A DNA stretch of 5,708 bases from an uncultured bacterium (GCA_945788485.1 CALZMB010000152.1:1-5708); one strand, 5' to 3'. Numbered from the stretch's first letter, positions 1-5,708 are shown. Program-made: numbers and translations. The notes: generated by a model from the letters alone, not told the origin.

Positions 1-20
1 GATATTTAAATATATATAGG

Positions 21-28
21 TATATTTT
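21..28 (+). promoter_or_regulatory. Weak candidate Bacteroidetes -7 promoter element for cysS
   Basis: TATATTTT resembles the Bacteroidetes -7 consensus TAnnTTTG, missing only the final G, and lies 18 bp before the cysS ATG in an AT-rich leader. The matching -33 element would fall at or beyond the left edge of the window, so it cannot be checked. In a leader this AT-rich, a match of this quality may be chance. Confidence 0.2.
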
Positions 29-46
29 AAAACAAATCAACATCTT

Positions 47-1534
47 ATGGAACAGACACTCTTGATATACAACACCCTTCACCGTCAGAAAGAAAGGTTT
101 GAACCGCTGCACGCCCCTAATGTGGGCATGTATGTCTGCGGCCCCACGGTGTATGGCGACGCGCATCTCGGACACGCCCGCCCTGCCATCACGTTCGACA
201 TCTTGTTCCGCTATCTGCAACATCTGGGCTACAAGGTGCGCTATGTGCGCAACATCACCGACGTGGGACACCTGGAGCACGACGCCGACGAGGGCGAGGA
301 CAAGATAGCGAAGAAGGCGCGCATAGAACAGCTTGAGCCGATGGAGATAGCGCAGCACTACACTCGCCGCTTCAACCGCGCCATGGAGAAGCTCAACGTC
401 CTGCCGCCGTCGATAGAGCCGCACGCCACAGGGCACATCATCGAGCAGCAGCTGCTGGTGAAGGAGATTCTGGACAACGGCTATGCCTACGTCTCGAACG
501 GCTCGGTGTATTTCGACATAGAGAAATACAACAAGGATTTCAAATACGGCATTCTCTCCGGACGCTCGTTAGAGAACGTGAAGGACGCAAGCCGCGACAC
601 GCTTGCCGGCGTGGGCGAGAAGCGCAACCAGGCAGACTTCGCGCTGTGGAAGAAGGCGCAGCCCGAGCATATCATGCGCTGGCCATCGCCATGGAGCGAC
701 GGATTCCCCGGATGGCACTGCGAGTGCACTGCTATGGGCAGGAAATATCTCGGCGAGCAGTTCGACATTCACGGCGGCGGCATGGACCTCGTCTTCCCGC
801 ATCATGAGTGTGAGATAGCGCAGGCGCAGGCGTCGATGGGTCATGAGGCAGTGAAATACTGGATGCACAACAACATGATCACCATCAACGGTCAGAAGAT
901 GGGCAAGTCGTACAACAACTTCATCACCCTCGACCAGTTCTTCACCGGCGAGCACGAGCTGCTGTCGCAGCCTTTCGCTCCGCTCACCATACGTTTCTTC
1001 ATCCTCTCCGCCCACTATAGGGGCACGGTGGATTTCTCTAACGAGGCTCTGCTGGCTGCCGAGAAGGGCTTGGCGCGCCTGCACACCGCGATGAAAGACC
1101 TGCAGCGCATCGTGCCGGCAAAGGGTTCGCAGCCGGAGATAGAGAAATTCGTGGTGCAACTGCCGCAGCGTCTCTACGACGCCATGAACGACGACCTGCA
1201 GACACCAGAGGTCATCAGCCTGCTGTTCGAGGCTTGCCACAACATCAACATCCTTGTCGGACGCAAGGCGAAGATTTCTGCCGACCATCTGAAACAACTC
1301 TCCGACACCATGACGCTGTGGACCGACACCATCCTCGGGCTGAAACCCGCGCAGGACAGCGCCGACCCCGCACGCGAGAAGGCATACGCTAAGGCTGTCG
1401 ATATGATTCTCGAAATGAGGGCGAAGGCGAAGGCGGAGAAAGACTGGGCGACGTCCGACGCGCTGAGAGACGCGCTGCAGGATGCGGGCTTCGTCATCAA
1501 AGACACTGCCGACGGCACGGTGTGGAGCATCTGA
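47..1534 (+). CDS. cysS: Cysteinyl-tRNA synthetase (class I)
   Basis: This enzyme charges tRNA-Cys with cysteine in the cytoplasm at the expense of ATP. The 495-residue protein appears complete. It begins with the Rossmann catalytic domain and has the class I HIGH motif as HLGH (residues 40-43), just after CGPTVY. The second signature is KMGKS (284-288), a variant of KMSKS. By alignment with the E. coli enzyme, the zinc ligands should be C31, C227, H252 and E256, and all four are present (GWHCEC, PHHECE). The C-terminal part, from about residue 370, is the helical DALR/anticodon-binding region, including SDALRDAL at 470-477. The length is somewhat above the roughly 460 residues of E. coli CysRS. 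The ATG at 47 places the N-terminus where the family normally starts, preceded by an A-rich leader without a Shine-Dalgarno site. It is a housekeeping gene, probably unrelated in function to the glycan genes downstream. The 86-bp spacer after it shows only short hairpins and no clear terminator. Confidence 0.97.
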   Translation: MEQTLLIYNTLHRQKERFEPLHAPNVGMYVCGPTVYGDAHLGHARPAITFDILFRYLQHLGYKVRYVRNITDVGHLEHDADEGEDKIAKKARIEQLEPMEIAQHYTRRFNRAMEKLNVLPPSIEPHATGHIIEQQLLVKEILDNGYAYVSNGSVYFDIEKYNKDFKYGILSGRSLENVKDASRDTLAGVGEKRNQADFALWKKAQPEHIMRWPSPWSDGFPGWHCECTAMGRKYLGEQFDIHGGGMDLVFPHHECEIAQAQASMGHEAVKYWMHNNMITINGQKMGKSYNNFITLDQFFTGEHELLSQPFAPLTIRFFILSAHYRGTVDFSNEALLAAEKGLARLHTAMKDLQRIVPAKGSQPEIEKFVVQLPQRLYDAMNDDLQTPEVISLLFEACHNINILVGRKAKISADHLKQLSDTMTLWTDTILGLKPAQDSADPAREKAYAKAVDMILEMRAKAKAEKDWATSDALRDALQDAGFVIKDTADGTVWSI

Positions 1535-1620
1535 CACACAGAAGCACATGCCGGACGTGCTGTGCGGGACGGCCTGAAAGCTGCCGCCCTCTGCATACAA
1601 ACAACAGACCTCAATAGCAC

Positions 1621-1995
1621 ATGACGCTGCAAACGAAATACAGGCAGTTTCTCAGATTCTGCATCAACGGATGTCTCGCCGTTGCGATACAATACGCCGT
1701 CTTCCTCTTTCTCATCAGATGGACAAACGAGTATGTGGCGAACACCGTGGGGTATGCCGTCTCCTTCTGCTGCAACTTCATCATAACGTCGTATTGGACC
1801 TTCGGCTCGAAACCGTCGCTGAGACGGCTGGCAGGCTTCGGCGGGTCGCATATCGTCAACTATCTCGTGCAGCAGGCGTTCCTCTTCGCGTATCTCACGG
1901 CAGGCATCGCCAGCCAGTGGGCGGCGCTGCTCGCCATGGGCTCCGCCGTGCCAATCAACTTCCTGATGCTGAGGTATGTCTATAAAAAATCTTAG
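1621..1995 (+). CDS. GtrA-family small polytopic membrane protein
   Basis: The 124-residue protein is hydrophobic, with four likely transmembrane segments at about residues 9-32, 38-57, 73-93 and 99-118. This matches the length and topology of the GtrA family (PF04138). Family-like features are the FxxNGxxA start of helix 1 (R12-A20), CNF-x6-WTF at the end of helix 2 (51-61), and the PINFLxxRYV motif at the end of helix 4 (111-120), followed by a basic tail. GtrA proteins are thought to help flip undecaprenyl-phosphate-linked glucose or other sugars across the inner membrane for O-antigen, teichoic acid or arabinogalactan modification. No GtrB-type polyprenyl-phosphate glycosyltransferase lies beside it, so its sugar is unknown. 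The ATG at 1621 fits because helix 1 begins a few residues later. Only 21 bp separate it from the next gene, suggesting co-transcription. Confidence 0.85.
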   Translation: MTLQTKYRQFLRFCINGCLAVAIQYAVFLFLIRWTNEYVANTVGYAVSFCCNFIITSYWTFGSKPSLRRLAGFGGSHIVNYLVQQAFLFAYLTAGIASQWAALLAMGSAVPINFLMLRYVYKKS

Positions 1996-2009
1996 TTACT
2001 CGTCAACTA
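1994..2009. repeat. Single copy of the GTCAACT octamer repeat in the GtrA/PLP-enzyme junction
   Basis: The sequence AGTTACTCGTCAACTA overlaps the end of the GtrA stop codon and contains the ACTCGTCAACT unit that forms the large array at 3035-3217. AGTT and AACT at its ends could form a minimal hairpin. It closely resembles the last units before the nucleotidyltransferase start (3203-3218, TTTACTCGTTAACTAA), and both are followed by A-rich sequence and an ATG. It may be a remnant or seed of the same repeat family. A copy this short could also be chance. Confidence 0.55.
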
Positions 2010-2016
2010 TAACAAT

Positions 2017-3057
2017 ATGAATTTTCTCGACAGAAACGAATTCAATTTCAAACCATCCGAAAAGGTTATACAGGCAATAAAATCTTTCGACCCCGAAACG
2101 CTCTGTTTCTATACACGCATCTATGACGAAGGGAAGAAAAGCGTCGTCTCTGTACGTCTGTCTGAGATATATCACGTGCCAGAGAAGCAGGTGCTGATAG
2201 GCTACGGCGGCGAGGATATATTGAAGAATGCCGTACACTACTACCTCACGAAAGGCGACAACCGCACCATTCTCATCCCGGAGTTCTCGTGGTGGTACTA
2301 CAACCGCATCGCGGGCGAGTGTGGCGGAGAGACGTATATGTACCCGCTCTATGAACGCGACGACACCTTCGCCTACGACATCGACGAGGTGATAAGCTAC
2401 ACCTGCCGCATAAAGCCGCGCATGCTGCTGCTCGCCTCGCCCAACAACCCGACGGGCAACAGCCTGTCACCCGAAGAGATAGGACACGTCATGGAGAGCA
2501 TCCCGTCAGAGACGATGGTGCTCATCGACGAAGCCTACGCCTCGTTCATCACGACAGACACCGGCTATATCGCGCCGCTCGTCATGAAATACGCCAACCT
2601 TATTATCTCACGCACGCTCTCGAAGTTCTACGGACTGCCAGGGCTGAGGATGGGCTTCGGCTTCATGGGCGAGGGACACGACAACTTCCTCTCCTACGCA
2701 AACAAATATCTCGGCTACAACCGCTTCTCTGAGGCAGTGGCTCTCGCCGCCCTCGACAGCGACGAACACTACCGCCGCATCGCTGACGAGATGGAATGGG
2801 GACGGCAGCTCTTCAAGAAAGAGCTTGCGCCGCGTCCAGGATTCAAGGTGTATAAGAGTGTCGCCAACTTCATTCTCGTGAAATATCCCGAACGCATCAG
2901 AGAGAAACTGAAACTCGCCTTCGCCGAACAAGACTATAAGGTGAAATTCATGACAGACAAAGGCCTCGAATCGTGCCTACGCATCACGCTCGGCAGACGC
3001 GAGCAGATACAGACGGTTGTGGATATAATAAAACGAGTTGACGAGTTGACAAGTTGA
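2017..3057 (+). CDS. PLP-dependent class I/II aminotransferase-fold enzyme (HisC/CobD-like)
   Basis: The 346-residue protein is a fold-type I PLP enzyme of about the usual HisC/CobD length. Motifs in order are GYGGEDIL (62-69, phosphate-binding region), SPNNPTG (141-147), IDEAYASF (170-177, with D171 for the PLP ring nitrogen and Y174), SRTLSKFYGLPGLRMGF (198-214, with K203 as the Schiff-base lysine and R211 for PLP phosphate), and LRITLG (321-326, with R322 as the likely substrate-carboxylate arginine). These match histidinol-phosphate aminotransferase and threonine-phosphate decarboxylase relatives. No his or cob genes are present. The neighbour is a LicC-like nucleotidyltransferase, so the substrate may be a small phosphorylated or phosphonylated amino compound; this is inference. 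From memory, PntC-type proteins fuse a LicC-like domain to a similar PLP domain. The last six residues, VDELTS, are encoded by the repeat array that begins at 3035. True HisC activity remains possible. Confidence 0.88.
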   Translation: MNFLDRNEFNFKPSEKVIQAIKSFDPETLCFYTRIYDEGKKSVVSVRLSEIYHVPEKQVLIGYGGEDILKNAVHYYLTKGDNRTILIPEFSWWYYNRIAGECGGETYMYPLYERDDTFAYDIDEVISYTCRIKPRMLLLASPNNPTGNSLSPEEIGHVMESIPSETMVLIDEAYASFITTDTGYIAPLVMKYANLIISRTLSKFYGLPGLRMGFGFMGEGHDNFLSYANKYLGYNRFSEAVALAALDSDEHYRRIADEMEWGRQLFKKELAPRPGFKVYKSVANFILVKYPERIREKLKLAFAEQDYKVKFMTDKGLESCLRITLGRREQIQTVVDIIKRVDELTS

Positions 3058-3095
3058 CGAGTTGACAAGTTAATTCTCTTAGTTGACGAGTTGAT
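3035..3095. repeat. Left array of octamer repeat (GAGTTGAC/AAGTTGAC orientation)
   Basis: Tandem 8-bp units run GAGTTGAC, GAGTTGAC, AAGTTGAC, GAGTTGAC, AAGTTAAT from 3035 to 3074. After a 6-bp gap, AGTTGAC and GAGTTGAT follow at 3081-3095. The first units are translated as the C-terminus of the preceding gene, whose TGA stop at 3055-3057 lies inside a unit. Positions 3042-3065 are a perfect 24-bp reverse complement of 3179-3202, and 3081-3094 a perfect 14-bp reverse complement of 3157-3170. The two pairings are nested, so a transcript could fold into one long branched hairpin. The function is unknown: termination, mRNA end protection or a selfish repeat are all possible. Confidence 0.9.
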
Positions 3096-3101
3096 AATTC
3101 T

Positions 3102-3217
3102 GTCAACTTAAACTTTGTCACTCGAATACTAACAACTTGTTTACTCGTTTCACTCGTCAACTCGTCAACTAAAAACTATCAACTCGTCAACTTGTCAACT
3201 CGTTTACTCGTTAACTA
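3102..3217. repeat. Right array of octamer repeat (GTCAACTC/GTCAACTT orientation)
   Basis: All units here are in the opposite orientation to the left array. They include GTCAACTT (3102-3109), GTTTACTC (3139-3146), GTCAACTC (3156-3163), GTCAACTA (3164-3171), ATCAACTC (3178-3185), GTCAACTT (3186-3193), GTCAACTC (3194-3201), GTTTACTC (3202-3209) and GTTAACTA (3210-3217). Intervening sequence looks like decayed copies. The array ends 10 bp before the nucleotidyltransferase ATG at 3228, so it would form most of that gene's leader if the transcript reads through. There is no long T tract after the right arm, so it is not a classical intrinsic terminator on the + strand. Confidence 0.88.
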
Positions 3218-3227
3218 AAAAAACATC

Positions 3228-3962
3228 ATGCTCGCGATAATTCTCGCAGCGGGAATGGCGACACGTCTGCGCCCGCTCACCAACGAAACCCCTAAGTGCC
3301 TGCTCACCATCAACGGCACACCGCTGCTGAAACGCTCGATGGACGCCATCATCGGCAACGGCATACGCGATTTTGTGATTGTCACCGGCTTCATGCACGA
3401 GAAGATAGAACATTTCGTGAGACAGGCATACGGCGACACGGTATCCGTCCGTTACGTACACAACTCACTCTACGACAAGACAAACAACATCTTCTCGCTG
3501 TGGGTGGCACGCCCCGAGGCAGAAGGCAGAGACATACTGCTGCTCGACAGCGACCTGCTCTACGACCCGCGCATAATACGCGAGGTGACAAGCCACTCCG
3601 CCTCTGATGTGCTCACACTCATACGCCACGAGCTGGGAGAAGAGGAGATGAAAGTCGTCACCGACAACGACGGCAACATCACCGCCATCAGCAAGACATG
3701 CAAGCCCGCGGAGGCTGCGGGAGAAAGCCTCGGCATAGAGAAGATGTCGGCGGCATACACCACGGCGCTCTATGCCGAACTCGACACCATGATGAACCGC
3801 GAACACCTCGAAAACAAATTCTACGAGCTCGCCTTCGAACGCCTCATACCCCAAGGACATGCCTTCAAAGTGCTCGACGTCACGCAATTCTACTCCTGCG
3901 AGCTCGACACCATCGACGATTTCAGACAGGCGGAGAAGCAATGTGTAATGTATAATTTATAA
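3228..3962 (+). CDS. LicC-like nucleotidyltransferase (probable CTP:phospho-alcohol/amine cytidylyltransferase)
   Basis: The 244-residue protein is a single NTP_transferase domain. It opens with the nucleotide-binding signature LAAGMATRLRPLT (6-18) followed by TPK (21-23). Further motifs are NNIFSLWVA (86-94), the metal-binding LLDSDLLYD (105-113), MKV plus ISK (141-143, 154-156), GESLGIEKMS (165-174), FYE (198-200) and CELDTIDDF (224-232). The NNIxSL, SDLxY and ExDTxxD pattern is that of LicC phosphocholine cytidylyltransferase and related enzymes (inositol-1-phosphate and aminoethylphosphonate cytidylyltransferases), not of RmlA-type glucose-1-phosphate enzymes. It should make a CDP-activated donor, consistent with the LicD homologue next door. 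The exact substrate is not readable. The last residues, CVMYNL, lie in the AT-rich repeat that follows, beyond the normal domain end. The ATG at 3228 is right because the signature starts within a few residues. Confidence 0.88.
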   Translation: MLAIILAAGMATRLRPLTNETPKCLLTINGTPLLKRSMDAIIGNGIRDFVIVTGFMHEKIEHFVRQAYGDTVSVRYVHNSLYDKTNNIFSLWVARPEAEGRDILLLDSDLLYDPRIIREVTSHSASDVLTLIRHELGEEEMKVVTDNDGNITAISKTCKPAEAAGESLGIEKMSAAYTTALYAELDTMMNREHLENKFYELAFERLIPQGHAFKVLDVTQFYSCELDTIDDFRQAEKQCVMYNL

Positions 3963-4025
3963 ATTATAAATTGTATAAGCAATACTGGCAGTACCAAACA
4001 TTATAAATTGTAAATTATAAATTAA
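3946..4025. repeat. AT-rich intergenic repeat with 18-bp palindrome
   Basis: Copies of an ATTATAAATT-like unit flank a short GC-containing core, GCAATACTGGCAGTACC. Positions 3951-3968 (TATAATTTATAAATTATA) are a perfect 18-bp palindrome, and ATTATAAATTGTA is repeated directly at 3963-3975 and 4000-4012. The core contains a small inverted repeat, TACTG/CAGTA. The repeat overlaps the 3' end of the nucleotidyltransferase gene (stop codon 3960-3962, inside the palindrome) and runs up to the A tract just before the LicD-family ATG at 4030. Similar AT-rich spacers are, from memory, common in Bacteroidales genomes. Part of it could act as a promoter or leader, but no convincing -33/-7 pair is seen. 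Confidence 0.75.
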
Positions 4026-4029
4026 AAAA

Positions 4030-4869
4030 ATGCCATCCTACGACATACGTCCGCTGCAGCTCCGGATATTCGAGATTCTAAAAGCCATCGACACCGTCTG
4101 CCGCGAACACAACCTGAGATACTGCCTCGTGGCAGGCACACTGCTCGGAGCCGTCCGCCACAAAGGCTTCATACCCTGGGACGACGACCTCGACATCGCC
4201 ATGCCGAGAGACGACTACGAGACGCTTATGGCAAATGCCGCACAATGGATTCCGCAACCCTTCGAGGCAAAGTGCGCCGAGATAGACCCCGCATATTCCG
4301 GAGCTTTCGCGAAAATCATCGACAGCAGCACCACACTCATAGAACGTCAGCATTATGCCTATCTCGCCGGAATATACATCGACGTCTTCCCCCTCGACGG
4401 AATGCCGGAAAACAAACTGCTGCAACACTGGCAGATGATACGCTACAAGTTCTATTGCAAGATGATATACCTCTTGCACCGCGACCCCTACAAACACGGA
4501 CACGGCGTCAGCTCATGGCTCCCGCTTCTCGTCAGGAAACTCTGTACACACGATTCACTCCACCGCAAGGTGCGGCGCGTCATGACGCGCTACCCCTTCG
4601 AGACATCGCGCCATGTCATCGACTACGACGACAAAAGCCTGCGCGGCGTCATGCAGAAAAACGTGATATTCCCCACGAAACCCGTTGTGTTTGAAGGAGA
4701 AGAGTTTGCCGGCATGGCAGACAACCACACATATCTCACAAAGAAATACGGCGCATACATGGTGGTGCCAGACGCAGAACACCAGCGACAGCACAATTTC
4801 CACTACCTCGACTACGACACACCGTACAGGGAATATGCAGACACAAGACAATTCATCAACAACAAGTGA
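4030..4869 (+). CDS. LicD-family phosphotransferase (glycan phospho-substituent transferase)
   Basis: The 279-residue protein is a complete LicD-family (PF04991) member of the nucleotidyltransferase fold. The hallmark is GTLLGAVRHKGFIPW (36-50) followed by DDDLD (51-55), whose aspartates bind the catalytic metal, then MPRDDYE (58-64). Further family features are GIYIDVFPLDG (114-124) and a C-terminal block with FEG (221-223), YL (235-236) and KYGAYMVVP (239-247). LicD enzymes transfer phosphocholine, and relatives probably transfer other phospho groups, from a CDP donor to cell-surface glycans. The LicC-like gene directly upstream could make that donor, which makes the pair more informative than either alone. 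No signal peptide or membrane segment is seen, so it should act on the cytoplasmic side. The ATG follows a run of seven A residues, a typical Bacteroidetes initiation context. The 3' end overlaps the next gene by 35 bp in another frame. Confidence 0.93.
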   Translation: MPSYDIRPLQLRIFEILKAIDTVCREHNLRYCLVAGTLLGAVRHKGFIPWDDDLDIAMPRDDYETLMANAAQWIPQPFEAKCAEIDPAYSGAFAKIIDSSTTLIERQHYAYLAGIYIDVFPLDGMPENKLLQHWQMIRYKFYCKMIYLLHRDPYKHGHGVSSWLPLLVRKLCTHDSLHRKVRRVMTRYPFETSRHVIDYDDKSLRGVMQKNVIFPTKPVVFEGEEFAGMADNHTYLTKKYGAYMVVPDAEHQRQHNFHYLDYDTPYREYADTRQFINNK

Positions 4870-5641
4870 AAACGCCACGCCTCCGAAAGTTACAGTGGTG
4901 ACAGTATGCTTCAACGCCTTGCAGGCATTGAAAAAGACATGCCGCAGCGTTCTCGCGCAGAGCTACGCCAACATCGAATATATCATCATCGACGGAGCGT
5001 CCGCCGACGGCACGCCGCAATGGCTCCAGACCCTCGACACGCAACGTGTCAGATGGATGTCAGAACCCGACCGCGGAATATACGACGCCATGAACAAAGG
5101 CGCGGCGCTTGCCGCTGGCGAATGGATAATTTTCATGAATGCAGGCGACACCTTCGCCAGCGCCGACACCATAGCGCAAGTCTTCAGCGAAGATGTCGCA
5201 GAGGCCGACATAGTCTATGGCGACGTGAGGAAAAACGGCGCGGTGAAGAAAGCGGAGCCGCCGCACAACTCACACCGCATGTTCTTCTGCCATCAGTGCG
5301 TCTTCACACGAGCTACGCTCTGCAAGAGCCATCCCTTCGACCTCCGTCACGCGATGTCCGCCGACTTCAAGTTCTTCAAGACGATGATAGCGCAACAGAG
5401 GCGGTTCATGCAACTCGACATGACGATAGCAGACTTCGACACCTCGGGAGTGTCAAACACACGGCGCGCCGACGGATTGAGAGACAACATCGCCATAGTG
5501 TGCGAGATAGACACCCTGAAAGAGAAGCTACGCCTCCTGCCGCATCTTCTGATACCTTATATAATATGCAGAGTAAAAAATAAGGTGGGTTCTATAAATG
5601 CGCTTTGTCAGATTTTGAGATTGTTTTTGAGGACAAATTGA
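4835..5641 (+). CDS. Family 2 glycosyltransferase (GT-A fold)
   Basis: From the ATG at 4835 the protein has 268 residues. It has a polar leader of about 17 residues and then the GT2 (PF00535) core: KVTVVTVCFNA (18-28), SVLAQSYANIEYIIIDGASADGT (38-60, with D53 as the nucleotide-binding Asp), SEPDRGIYDAMNKG (76-89), FMNAGD (100-105, in the DxD position) and SADFKF (175-180). This fits inverting sugar transferases of O-antigen or exopolysaccharide clusters; the sugar is not predictable. No transmembrane helices are evident, but the C-terminal 40 residues are hydrophobic and basic and may touch the membrane. The frame stays open upstream to an ATG at 4685, but that stretch lies wholly inside the LicD-family gene and has no GT2 character. 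The 4835 start overlaps that gene by 35 bp, suggesting translational coupling. The last ~30 codons are visibly more AT-rich than the rest. Confidence 0.9.
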   Translation: MQTQDNSSTTSENATPPKVTVVTVCFNALQALKKTCRSVLAQSYANIEYIIIDGASADGTPQWLQTLDTQRVRWMSEPDRGIYDAMNKGAALAAGEWIIFMNAGDTFASADTIAQVFSEDVAEADIVYGDVRKNGAVKKAEPPHNSHRMFFCHQCVFTRATLCKSHPFDLRHAMSADFKFFKTMIAQQRRFMQLDMTIADFDTSGVSNTRRADGLRDNIAIVCEIDTLKEKLRLLPHLLIPYIICRVKNKVGSINALCQILRLFLRTN

Positions 5642-5642
5642 A

Positions 5643-5691
5643 AGTTGTAGAGTGAGCGTAGCGGGCTACGTGACCGATACGACTTACAATT
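5643..5691 (+). other. Possible stem-loop downstream of the glycosyltransferase
   Basis: Just after the stop codon, CGTAG (5657-5661), loop CGGG, CTACG (5666-5670) form a perfect 5-bp hairpin. Outside it, AGTTGTA (5643-5649) can pair with TACAATT (5685-5691) with one G-U pair. There is only TTTT at the outer arm and no long U tract, so a terminator call is weak. It may instead be part of another intergenic repeat cut by the window edge. Confidence 0.3.
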
Positions 5692-5708
5692 TTAACCGAC
5701 GCTCGAAG

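Noticed and set aside
569..1600. 343-codon open frame on the - strand opposite cysS
   Set aside because: It lies almost entirely antisense to a clearly functional CysRS, its product has no recognisable motif and shows the low-complexity look of a codon-bias shadow.
1535..1620. Intrinsic terminator after cysS
   Set aside because: Only short 4-5 bp stems (for example GCAC/GTGC around 1544-1562) occur, with no following T tract.
1174..1851. 225-codon open frame on the - strand spanning the cysS end and the GtrA gene
   Set aside because: It is antisense to two genes with convincing family features, and its translation shows no domain.
3042..3202. Insertion sequence or MITE with the 24-bp arms as terminal inverted repeats
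   Set aside because: The arms consist of internally tandem octamers, no transposase fragment or flanking target duplication is seen, and repeat units continue outside the arms.
3035..3217. CRISPR array
   Set aside because: The units are 8 bp and contiguous with no unique spacers, and they reverse orientation at the centre.
4685..4834. 50-residue N-terminal extension of the GT2 frame from an earlier ATG
   Set aside because: The stretch is wholly inside the LicD-family gene, rich in Thr/Ser/Gln without GT2 features; ATG 4835 gives a normal N-terminus.
4906..5583. 225-codon + strand frame within the GT2 gene
   Set aside because: The translation is Arg/His-rich and motif-free, typical of an alternate-frame shadow, whereas the overlapping frame carries all GT2 motifs.

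Overview
The window looks like a chromosomal segment of a Bacteroidales bacterium, most likely Prevotella or a close relative. The reasons are the CysRS sequence type, A-rich start regions without clear Shine-Dalgarno sites, fairly GC-rich genes that still use many AUA isoleucine codons, and AT-rich or oligonucleotide-repeat intergenic spacers. The genus is inferred from general appearance and not from a database match. All six credible genes lie on the + strand.

Layout: a complete housekeeping gene, cysS (47-1534), is followed by five genes that look like a surface-glycan or glycolipid decoration cluster. These are a small GtrA-family membrane protein (1621-1995), a HisC/CobD-like PLP aminotransferase-fold enzyme (2017-3057), a LicC-like nucleotidyltransferase (3228-3962), a LicD-family phosphotransferase (4030-4869) and a family 2 glycosyltransferase (4835-5641). 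The last two genes overlap by 35 bp. The final 67 bp are non-coding with a possible stem-loop.

How the genes may work together: LicC-like enzymes activate a small phosphorylated or phosphonylated alcohol or amine as a CDP derivative. LicD-family enzymes transfer such a phospho-substituent onto a glycan. The PLP enzyme next to the nucleotidyltransferase could supply or modify the amine-bearing group. The GT2 enzyme would build the acceptor glycan, and GtrA could take part in translocating an undecaprenyl-phosphate-linked sugar. This reads as a candidate pathway for a zwitterionic modification (phosphocholine-, phosphoethanolamine- or aminoethylphosphonate-like), but the actual substituent cannot be read from the sequence.

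The most unusual non-coding structure is in the spacers. Between the PLP enzyme and the nucleotidyltransferase, an 8-bp unit (GAGTTGAC/AAGTTGAC) is tandemly repeated, reverses polarity in the middle, and forms a nested inverted repeat with a perfect 24-bp outer arm. A single copy of the unit also precedes the PLP enzyme gene. The next spacer holds a different AT-rich repeat with an 18-bp perfect palindrome. Both repeats run into the 3' end of the preceding gene and supply its last codons.
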